From contig JAUQXD010000823.1 in NCBI GenBank assembly GCA_030834835.1, positions 1 through 10,720 of the forward strand: a stretch of 10,720 nucleotides of DNA, written 5' to 3'. The notes under the pieces are model-generated. The model saw nothing but the letters and a program-made list of their open reading frames with translations, had not been told where the DNA came from and did not search any database. Positions 1 through 5,580 of this stretch are shown here, in pieces (position 1 is the first letter of the stretch; every line of letters starts with the position of its first letter). This DNA is from Thermoflexales bacterium (GTDB lineage Bacteria; Chloroflexota; Anaerolineae; Fen-1058). The position numbers and the translations under genes were made by a program.

Positions 1-438
1 CATCAGCAGCATCAGGCCGGCAAAGAACGCCACAAATGGATCCAATCCCAGGCCGCGCGCCAACAGATACATGCAGTAACCGGTCAGACCAACGCCGGCG
101 ATCAGCGCCCCATTATACGCGGCTACCGGCCCCCACGGCCAGAACGGGAGCGCCAGTAAATTGGCCACGGGGCCTTCCGCATTGGCCAGCAGTGAAATAC
201 CCTGCGGATAATACAATTGTGGGGCGAAAAACAACGGCTGTTGTCCAAGAAGAGCTTGCTGCGTTTGCCACAACCGCCAGACTAGATGGCGTGCATCGAC
301 GCCGTCGCTGGTAATGGTTGTCGTAAAGTGCGCAACCGTGGGCCAGGTTACCAAAATAGAGAGAATGGCATACCCGATCAACACTGTACCGTGATTACTC
401 CATAGATCTTGCAGTCTGGTGCGATTGAAGTGATTCAT
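1..438 (-). CDS. GT-C-like polytopic membrane glycosyltransferase, N-terminal part (runs off left edge)
   Basis: The reading frame is open from an ATG at 438 to the window edge, giving 146 residues. A short cytoplasmic N-terminus leads into a membrane segment at about residues 17-35. A loop follows with acidic residues D45 and D48 (context TITSDGVDARH), then a hydrophilic stretch with the motif YYPQGISLL, and further membrane segments at about 106-127 and from 133 on. This layout, with an acidic first external loop and a YYPxG motif, is typical of large GT-C/GT39-like membrane proteins that move lipid-linked sugars, common in Chloroflexota. The Asp residues would be the catalytic candidates by family analogy. 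A GGGAG ribosome site overlaps the TAG stop of the upstream acyltransferase (TAGGGAGCGCATG), which implies translational coupling and one operon. The exact substrate cannot be told. The general class is fairly sure; the family is a judgement from pattern. Confidence 0.72.
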   Translation of the reverse strand, partial: MNHFNRTRLQDLWSNHGTVLIGYAILSILVTWPTVAHFTTTITSDGVDARHLVWRLWQTQQALLGQQPLFFAPQLYYPQGISLLANAEGPVANLLALPFWPWGPVAAYNGALIAGVGLTGYCMYLLARGLGLDPFVAFFAGLMLLM

Positions 439-445
439 GCGCTCC

Positions 446-1183
446 CTACAAATGATAGATGATCCGAGCGCCCGTGGTTTTCTCACCCGTGATCGTGCGG
501 ATCACCTTCGCGGGGACGCCGCCGACGATCGTGTGCGGTTTGACGTTCTTCGTGACGACCGCGCCGCCCGCGATCACCGCGCCCTTGCCGATGCGCACGC
601 CGTCCGTAATCACCGCGCCTGAGCCGATCCACACATCGTCTTCGATCACGACGCCTTCCGCCGTGATGCCCTGATCGACGAAAGACACAGTCGGATCATC
701 GAAGACGTGATTGACCGAAACGATCTGCACGAACGGCGAGGTGTACACTCGATCGCCGATCGTCACCCCGCCCTGGCCGCGAATGACGTTGTGCTCGCCG
801 ATCAGGCTGTTTTTGCCGATGGTGATGCCGCTCTGCTTCATTCCGCGAAAGTTGTACACGTGCAAGATCGAGCCGTGCATCACCAGCGTGTCGTCGCCGA
901 TCGTCACACCGTTGGGGCACGCATGAATGTAGACATTCTGATCGAGGTAGACGCGTGCGCCCAATCGGATGTTGGAGGCAAACCGCAGGCGCACGTTGTT
1001 CTCAATCGCCGCCAGACCATCCATCTTCAGAATCAAACGATAGGCGAAGCCGCGCACGCCAATACCGATTATGGTCGGAATCCAGCCAAATAGAAACAAC
1101 CAGAACTGTTCCCACGCATAGCGCAGCGGGTTGGCGGCCTGCCGCCGGATGTAGAGCGAAACGGTCTCAAGTGCTTTCATCAT
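446..1183 (-). CDS. Hexapeptide-repeat (left-handed beta-helix) acyltransferase
   Basis: A 245-residue protein whose residues about 60-230 are a run of hexapeptide turns of the [LIV]GxxxxV type ([58 protein letters not shown]). It ends in the usual GGAVVTKNV...[10 protein letters not shown] segment of the WbbJ/maltose acetyltransferase group. H159 in VNHVFDD matches the catalytic His of acetyl-CoA-dependent members. Residues about 26-52 are strongly hydrophobic and may hold it at the membrane. It probably O-acetylates a surface sugar or lipid-linked glycan, consistent with the coupled glycosyltransferase 7 bases downstream. Two consecutive ATG codons (1183 and 1180) lie after AAGGGGG. The second has the better spacing, so the true start may be three bases later. 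Transcription likely starts from the extended -10 at 1203-1211. Confidence 0.88.
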   Translation of the reverse strand: MMKALETVSLYIRRQAANPLRYAWEQFWLFLFGWIPTIIGIGVRGFAYRLILKMDGLAAIENNVRLRFASNIRLGARVYLDQNVYIHACPNGVTIGDDTLVMHGSILHVYNFRGMKQSGITIGKNSLIGEHNVIRGQGGVTIGDRVYTSPFVQIVSVNHVFDDPTVSFVDQGITAEGVVIEDDVWIGSGAVITDGVRIGKGAVIAGGAVVTKNVKPHTIVGGVPAKVIRTITGEKTTGARIIYHL

Positions 1184-1202
1184 GCCCCCTTAATCGCGGC
1201 GG

Positions 1203-1211
1203 ATTATACCA
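1203..1211 (-). promoter_or_regulatory. Extended -10 promoter for the acyltransferase operon
   Basis: On the minus strand this reads TGGTATAAT, a perfect extended -10 (TGnTATAAT). No convincing -35 is seen at the usual distance. The start site would fall near 1196, leaving a very short leader before the ATG pair at 1183/1180. It is one arm of a perfect 9-base inverted repeat with 1229-1237. Confidence 0.6.
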
Positions 1212-1228
1212 GAGCCATGATCACGCTA

Positions 1229-1237
1229 TGGTATAAT
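1229..1237 (+). promoter_or_regulatory. Extended -10 promoter for the ImmA-like/aldehyde dehydrogenase pair
   Basis: TGGTATAAT on the plus strand is a perfect extended -10. Transcription would begin near 1244, about 34 bases before the ATG at 1278. This argues against the TTG at 1242 as a start. It is the mirror arm of the divergent promoter at 1203-1211, with 17 bases between the arms. Confidence 0.6.
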
Positions 1238-1277
1238 CGATTTGCGCCAATCTTCACGGGTTTTCTTCAGGTTGCTC

Positions 1278-1775
1278 ATGCCCTCTCAATCAAACGCTGA
1301 CTCAACCCTGTCCGCTCCACCCGAGACCCGCGCGCGTATTCACCGCCTGGTTCAGCGGCTGCTCGATCGTTACGGCGTCACTACACCCCCTGTGCCGATC
1401 GACGAAATGCTGCGCCGCCCTGTCTTGAATCTGTGGGACACTAATCCTGAGAAGGTCAGTACCATCATCGGCCACGGGCTGTATCGCTACGCGCCGCGTT
1501 TAGCCGCGGCCCGCCTGCTCTATCGCTATATCTCCGACAGCGCCGGGGCGCGTGCCGCCGGTTTCGACGCGCCCTGGCCGGCCGCGCGCCGCGAAGTCAA
1601 ATACTTCGCGCGCTGCCTGCTGATGCCCGACGATTGGATCCGCGCGCTGTCCGAAGCCGATCGGACGCCCGACGCGATCAGCGGGAAGTTTCAAGTCACG
1701 CCGTTTGATGCCCTGATCCGTCTGGCCGAACTCGGCCTGCCCGTCCCCGATGGATCTAACGTCGAACCGGACTAA
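1278..1775 (+). CDS. ImmA/IrrE (peptidase M78)-like protein lacking the HExxH zinc motif
   Basis: A protein of 165 residues from the ATG at 1278. A TTG at 1242 in the same frame lies at or before the expected transcription start. Residues 31-46 (RYGVTTPPVPIDEMLR) look like the N-terminal helix and PVpid-e-l pattern of ImmA/IrrE metallopeptidases. Residues 104-156 look like their C-terminal half: EVKYFARCLLMP for the usual EAnxFAaeLLMP, then a helix, FQVTPFDALIRLAELGLP for the FxVSxxal..RL..LGL part. Where the family carries AHELGHY, this protein has A78-RLLYR-Y84, so both zinc His and the catalytic Glu are gone. The third-ligand Glu (E106) seems kept. It is therefore probably a non-catalytic relative, perhaps a binding or regulatory protein. 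The gene lies 17 bases before the aldehyde dehydrogenase and is likely cotranscribed. The family call is by eye; the coding call is firm. Confidence 0.7.
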   Translation: MPSQSNADSTLSAPPETRARIHRLVQRLLDRYGVTTPPVPIDEMLRRPVLNLWDTNPEKVSTIIGHGLYRYAPRLAAARLLYRYISDSAGARAAGFDAPWPAARREVKYFARCLLMPDDWIRALSEADRTPDAISGKFQVTPFDALIRLAELGLPVPDGSNVEPD

Positions 1776-1792
1776 CCAGGGAGGCTCTGAGT

Positions 1793-3319
1793 ATGTCTGA
1801 CACTGCGCCTGTTTGGAATCTGTACATCAACGGTCAGTGGCGCGCCCCGCGCCACGAACAACACGACCCCGCTTATGATCCGTCCAATGGAACCGTGCTC
1901 GCGCACGTCGCCAGAGCCGATGTCGAAGACACCCGCGCGGCTATTCAAGCGGCCCGCGCGGCCTTCGATTGCGGCCCATGGGCGACCATGTCGCCCGGCG
2001 AACGCTCGCGCATCCTGCACAAACTGGTCGACGCGCTGGAAGAACGCCAGGCCGAAATCGCCGACCTGGAAATGATGAACGGCGGCTGCACCTGGCGCAA
2101 AGCCAACCTCATGGATATTCCCGTGGGTTTGCTGCACTTCCGCCACTTTGCCAAACTGGCGACGGCTGAGCCGCTGGAACCCGTGCCGCAGATCACGTTC
2201 CCGACCCTGAGTTACAACTTCGTGCGTCGCGAACCGATCGGTGTGTGCGGCCAGATCATCCCGTGGAACTTCCCCTTCCTCATGGCCGTATGGAAGATGG
2301 CGCCGGCATTGGCGGCTGGCAACTGCGTGATCCTGAAGCCCGCCAGCTATACGCCGCTCAGCGCGTTGAAGATGATGGAGATCATCCACGAGACCGGCCT
2401 GCTGCCGCCCGGCGTGCTCAACCTGATCACCGGCCCCGGCGGCGTGGTCGGCCCGGAGCTGTGTACCAGCCCGCTGGTCGACAAGATCGCGTTTACGGGC
2501 AGCACCGAGGTTGGCCGGCAGGTCATGATCCAGGCGGCCAGCACGATCAAGAAGGTCACGCTCGAACTGGGCGGCAAAAGCCCCAACATCATTCTCGACG
2601 ACGCGGAACTGGACATCGCCATTGACGGCAGTTTGTGGGCGACGTTCATGCACAACGGGCAAGCGTGCGAAAGCGGCACGCGCCTCTTTGTGCCCGATAG
2701 CCTCTACGACAAGTTCATGGATCGTTTGCTCGATCGCGCCAGCAAGATCAAAGTGGGCTTGCCCGGCGATGGCGCGACCGATCTCGGTCCGCTGATCAGC
2801 GCGGGACAGTTAAAGTCCGTGGAGAACTACATCCAGATCGGATTGGACGAAGGCGCGACGCCCGCGCTGTTGGGCCACCGCCCGACCGATCCTGAGCTCG
2901 CCAACGGCCACTTCCTGACGCCGACGATCTTCACCGATGTCCGCAACGACATGCGCATCGCGCAGGAAGAAATCTTCGGGCCGGTGCTGGCCGTCATTAA
3001 GTACGACAGCCTGGAAGACGCGATCAAGCAGGCCAACGACACGATCTACGGTCTGGCCGCCGGCGTGTGGAGCGCCAACCTGGAGCGCGCCGTCAGCGTC
3101 GCCAACAAACTGCGCGCGGGCACGGTCTGGATCAACGACTATCACCTGATCAATGCGGAAGCGCCGTTCGGCGGCTACAAGCAGAGCGGCATCGGCCGCG
3201 AGTTGGGCACGTGGGGCCTGCACGAATACACCGAGATCAAGCACATCCACGCGGATTTAAGCCGCACGCGGCAGGCCCGCTTCTGGTACGATATTCTGGT
3301 GCCGACGATCGAAGAATGA
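1793..3319 (+). CDS. NAD(P)+-dependent aldehyde dehydrogenase
   Basis: A full-length, 508-residue member of the aldehyde dehydrogenase superfamily, oxidising an aldehyde to the acid in the cytoplasm. All hallmarks are visible: N159 in IPWNFP, K182 in LKPAS, the nucleotide-binding turn FTGSTEVG (234-241), the general base E258 in LELGGK, the nucleophile C292 in GQACESGTR, and E393 in EEIFGP. S185 occupies the place where NAD+-specific members usually carry Glu (KPAE). A small residue there is associated with tolerance of NADP+, so cofactor choice is open. The start is set by GGGAGG at 1779-1784, eight bases before ATG. The substrate is unknown; it resembles the betaine-aldehyde/general ALDH group. 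It follows the ImmA-like gene in one transcript. The stop TGA is the first piece of a heptamer repeat array that also forms the probable terminator. Confidence 0.93.
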   Translation: MSDTAPVWNLYINGQWRAPRHEQHDPAYDPSNGTVLAHVARADVEDTRAAIQAARAAFDCGPWATMSPGERSRILHKLVDALEERQAEIADLEMMNGGCTWRKANLMDIPVGLLHFRHFAKLATAEPLEPVPQITFPTLSYNFVRREPIGVCGQIIPWNFPFLMAVWKMAPALAAGNCVILKPASYTPLSALKMMEIIHETGLLPPGVLNLITGPGGVVGPELCTSPLVDKIAFTGSTEVGRQVMIQAASTIKKVTLELGGKSPNIILDDAELDIAIDGSLWATFMHNGQACESGTRLFVPDSLYDKFMDRLLDRASKIKVGLPGDGATDLGPLISAGQLKSVENYIQIGLDEGATPALLGHRPTDPELANGHFLTPTIFTDVRNDMRIAQEEIFGPVLAVIKYDSLEDAIKQANDTIYGLAAGVWSANLERAVSVANKLRAGTVWINDYHLINAEAPFGGYKQSGIGRELGTWGLHEYTEIKHIHADLSRTRQARFWYDILVPTIEE

Positions 3320-3360
3320 CGAGTAACGAGTGAAACGTGGTGCGTAGTGCGTGGTGCGTG
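3319..3360 (+). repeat. Composite heptamer array (ACGAGTR then GTGCGTR)
   Basis: Two units of ACGAGTR (3319-3332), a spacer AAACGTG (3333-3339), then three units of GTGCGTR (3340-3360). The array begins on the last base of the dehydrogenase stop codon. The same two modules with a near-identical junction (GT[AG]AAACGTG) recur in opposite orientation at 10344-10398. The GTGCGTR module also recurs at 5555-5575 and, inverted, at 3668-3697. Confidence 0.85.
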
Positions 3361-3384
3361 ATCAAAAGTTGCGCACCACGTTTT
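3349..3384 (+). terminator. Probable intrinsic terminator of the aldehyde dehydrogenase transcript
   Basis: The repeat end CGTGGTGCG (3350-3358) pairs with CGCACCACG (3372-3380) across a 13-base loop and is followed directly by TTTT. An alternative, longer-range pairing uses AAACGTGGTGCG at 3333-3344 with CGCACCACGTTT at 3372-3383 (12 of 12 bases). Either fold places a GC-rich stem before a short U-run. The U-run is short, so efficiency is uncertain. Confidence 0.55.
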
Positions 3385-3399
3385 GCGTTACAACAGGCT

Positions 3400-3600
3400 A
3401 TGGCCCAGATACAAGGCAATCCAATACACCGACCTATGACCGTTGTCGAACTCATCGGCACGCTTGATGAGCCTGACGAAGTCGAAGGGCTGTATGCGGC
3501 GGCGCGCAATCCCGCCTTCGCTTTTCTGTACGAACCTCAGGAAGACATCTACACTCTAGACGACGGACAACCTCTCACTGAGGAGTCAGGCATCCCTTGA
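3400..3600 (+). CDS. Small acidic protein with an antitoxin-like C-terminus (solitary)
   Basis: A 66-residue ORF if started at the ATG at 3400; an ATG at 3436 would give 54 residues. The open frame extends upstream into the repeat but that part looks non-coding. Residues 35-57 contain NPAFAFLYEPQEDIYTLDDG. From memory this resembles the acidic tail NPAFDFLxxPxEDIYTLxDGxPF found on small MazE-like antitoxins in cyanobacteria and Chloroflexota. Those are normally followed by an overlapping toxin gene. Here the stop overlaps an ATG (TGATG) but that frame closes after 20 codons and shows no toxin features, so this is an orphan or a remnant. There is only a poor ribosome site (AGG two bases before 3400). 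It is enclosed by inverted copies of the GTGCGTR repeat. The function is not established and coding status is probable rather than sure. Confidence 0.45.
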   Translation: MAQIQGNPIHRPMTVVELIGTLDEPDEVEGLYAAARNPAFAFLYEPQEDIYTLDDGQPLTEESGIP

Positions 3601-3667
3601 TGCCGGATGGGTGCACGATCCGCACATGGGCGCGCCGCTTCACGCTCAATTCGCAAGGCTAATCCAA

Positions 3668-3697
3668 CATCACGCAACACGCACTACGCAACACGCC
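3668..3697 (-). repeat. GTGCGTR-type heptamer array, inverted copy
   Basis: On the plus strand three heptamers CACGCAA, CACGCAC and TACGCAA, then CACGCC. Read on the minus strand this is GTTGCGT-AGTGCGT-GTTGCGT-GAT, matching the array at 3340-3362 almost base for base in the opposite direction. Together the two arrays bracket the small ORF at 3400-3600. It lies just upstream of the glmS promoter. Confidence 0.8.
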
Positions 3698-3711
3698 GCC
3701 CGTTTTCGGGC

Positions 3712-3717
3712 TATAAT
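3712..3717 (+). promoter_or_regulatory. Probable -10 element for glmS
   Basis: A perfect TATAAT, 44 bases before the glmS ATG, preceded by GGC rather than the extended TGn. No good -35 is seen 17 bases upstream, where the inverted repeat array lies. The expected start near 3724 would give a leader of about 38 bases. That is too short to hold a glmS ribozyme. Confidence 0.45.
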
Positions 3718-3761
3718 TACCGCCCTGATTCATTTCATCTTCGCAACCACGAAAGGTCTCC

Positions 3762-5552
3762 ATGTGCGGCATCTTTGGCATTATCACTCAAACTGAACAG
3801 GCGCTCGGCCCGATCCTGATCGACGCGGCGCGGCGACTGTCCTATCGCGGCTACGATTCCGTGGGCTGCGCGACGTTGAACGGCGACGGCGTGATCGATC
3901 TGCGCAAGGATGTGGGCAAGGTCGATGCGGTGGCCGCCCGATTGGACTTCGCGGCCATGACGGGCCTGCGCGGCATGGTGCAGTTGCGCTGGGCCACGTT
4001 CGGTGTGCCGTCGCAGGTCAACGCGCAGCCGCACCTCGATTCGGCGGGCGGCATGGTAGGCGCTCACAATGGCAACGTCGTCAACAACGTCGAACTGCGC
4101 CAGCAGTTCGAGGCTGAAGGCATGACGGTGCGCTCGATGAACGACGGCGAATCGTGCGTGCATGCGGTGGAGCGGCATCTGCTGAACGGTCACGCTATGA
4201 TCGAAGCGATTCGCCGCGCCTACGATGATCTCGAAGGCGACTATGCTTTCGTCATCGGGCGCGCGAACGACGATAAGTTGTACGCCATCAAGAAAGGTTC
4301 GGGGCTGGTGGCCGGATTGGCTGATGGGGCAGCAGTTGTCTCATCGGATTTACCCTCGATTCTGCCACTGACTAATCGCATCGTGCGCATCAACGACGGT
4401 GAGATCGTGATCCTGCAACCCGATCGCGTTGACCTGGTTCGCGTGGGCGATGGTGTGATAATCGAGCGCGAGCCAGAAACGATCATCGAGAGTATGGCTG
4501 CCGCGCAAAAGGGCGGTTACGATCATTTCATGTTGAAAGAGATTCACGAGCAGCCGCAAGTGGCGGGTGAACTCTTACATTTGCTCAGCGCCTCGCCGCT
4601 GGTCGCGCCGTTTCTCGATCGGCTGGCGAAAGCCCGCAACTTGTATTTGATCGGCTGCGGCACCAGTTATCACGCCTGTCTGTTGGGCGCGGTGTATCTG
4701 GCTCAACTGGCCGGTCGCCCGGCGATTCCTGTGCTCGCTCCGCAGTTCATGCCACAATATCTACCCACCGTCGGCCCGGACGATGTGGGCATCTTCGTCA
4801 GTCAGAGCGGCGAAACCAAAGACGTGCTCAATGCGCTGTATGCGGCGCAGCAGCGCGGCATGATCGCGCTCAGCCTGGTCAATGTCATCGGTTCGACGCT
4901 GATGCAGGCCAGCGAGATCGCGCTGCCGATGGCGTGCGGTTATGAGATCAGCGTGCCCGCCACCAAGACGTTCACCAATCAGGTCATCGCGTTCTTGTAT
5001 CTGGCACTGCGTCTGGGCAATCACGCCACCGCTGATCTAGCACGCCTGCCGGCGCTCATTCAACAGACGCTTGATGCGGTCGAGCCGCAGGTAAAGGCCA
5101 TCGCGCCTGCGCTGGCACCGTGGGACGATCTGTATTGCCTGGGCTATGGCGCAACGTATCCGATTGCGCTGGAAGGCGCATTGAAGTTAAAGGAAATCAC
5201 TTACGCACATTGCGAAGGCATGTTGTCCACGGAGTTCAAGCATGGGCCGTTGTCCGCCGTGCGCGATGGTTATCCCGTGATCTTTGTCAGCGGGCCGGAC
5301 GATGTGCCATTGCTGGTCAGCGGCATCAATGAAACTTCGTGTCGCGGCGGGCGTACGATTGCGATCGGCGAAGAGGACGATCGCCTGCGCGCCAACGCCC
5401 GCGATCTGATCGTGCTGCCGACCAGCGGCCCGCTGCTCAGCCCCATTCTATCGGTGCTGCCGCTGCAACTGCTGTCGTATCAACTCAGCGTGGCGCGCGG
5501 CTACGATCCGGATTTCCCGCGCAATTTGAGTAAGACGCTGACGGTAGACTGA
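3762..5552 (+). CDS. glmS: Glutamine-fructose-6-phosphate aminotransferase (isomerizing)
   Basis: Makes glucosamine-6-phosphate from fructose-6-phosphate and glutamine, the first step to UDP-GlcNAc and peptidoglycan. The 596 residues (E. coli enzyme 609) show an N-terminal class II glutamine amidotransferase domain: nucleophile C2, RGYDS (29-33), R76 in RWATFG, oxyanion pair N103-G104, and D128 for glutamine binding. Two SIS domains follow: CGTSYH (299-304), SQSGET (347-352), the motif SVPATKTFTNQ (397-407), E478 in KLKEIT, H494 in EFKHGP, and the C-terminal NLSKTLTVD with its loop Lys (K591). The start is fixed because Cys must follow the initiator Met; AAAGG lies six bases upstream. E. coli has RWATHG and VNAHPH where this protein has RWATFG and VNAQPH, a variant subgroup. 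It is followed 28 bases later by nnr, with a repeat array filling the gap. The assignment is firm; a paralogue acting on another sugar is the only alternative. Confidence 0.94.
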   Translation: MCGIFGIITQTEQALGPILIDAARRLSYRGYDSVGCATLNGDGVIDLRKDVGKVDAVAARLDFAAMTGLRGMVQLRWATFGVPSQVNAQPHLDSAGGMVGAHNGNVVNNVELRQQFEAEGMTVRSMNDGESCVHAVERHLLNGHAMIEAIRRAYDDLEGDYAFVIGRANDDKLYAIKKGSGLVAGLADGAAVVSSDLPSILPLTNRIVRINDGEIVILQPDRVDLVRVGDGVIIEREPETIIESMAAAQKGGYDHFMLKEIHEQPQVAGELLHLLSASPLVAPFLDRLAKARNLYLIGCGTSYHACLLGAVYLAQLAGRPAIPVLAPQFMPQYLPTVGPDDVGIFVSQSGETKDVLNALYAAQQRGMIALSLVNVIGSTLMQASEIALPMACGYEISVPATKTFTNQVIAFLYLALRLGNHATADLARLPALIQQTLDAVEPQVKAIAPALAPWDDLYCLGYGATYPIALEGALKLKEITYAHCEGMLSTEFKHGPLSAVRDGYPVIFVSGPDDVPLLVSGINETSCRGGRTIAIGEEDDRLRANARDLIVLPTSGPLLSPILSVLPLQLLSYQLSVARGYDPDFPRNLSKTLTVD

Positions 5553-5554
5553 GC

Positions 5555-5576
5555 GTGATGCGTAGTGCGTGGTGCG
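5555..5576 (+). repeat. GTGCGTR-type heptamer array between glmS and nnr
   Basis: Three heptamers (GTGATGC, GTAGTGC, GTGGTGC) and a partial GAG, starting two bases after the glmS stop and ending four bases before the nnr ATG. It has the same direction and almost the same sequence as 3340-3360. It takes up the whole position where a ribosome site for nnr would be. Confidence 0.8.
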
Positions 5577-5580
5577 AGTT

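Noticed and set aside
36..314. Plus-strand ORF of 92 codons at the left end
   Set aside because: It is antisense to the open membrane-protein frame on the minus strand, which has coherent hydrophobic segments and a good ribosome site; the plus translation looks random.
1242..1277. TTG start giving a 177-residue version of the ImmA-like protein
   Set aside because: It lies five bases after the extended -10, at or before the expected transcription start. The ATG at 1278 fits better.
1772..2662. Long minus-strand ORF opposite the aldehyde dehydrogenase
   Set aside because: A GC-rich antisense shadow. The plus strand carries every ALDH motif.
3598..3662. Possible toxin gene or frameshifted continuation after the antitoxin-like ORF
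   Set aside because: The overlapping ATG frame closes after 20 codons without toxin features. A one-base deletion in the CCC at 3594-3596 would join a frame reading LDAGWVHDPHMGAPLHAQF, but this runs on into the repeat and promoter and has no recognisable homology.
3720..3761. glmS ribozyme or other leader riboswitch upstream of glmS
   Set aside because: The leader between the TATAAT and the ATG is too short and shows no ribozyme core.
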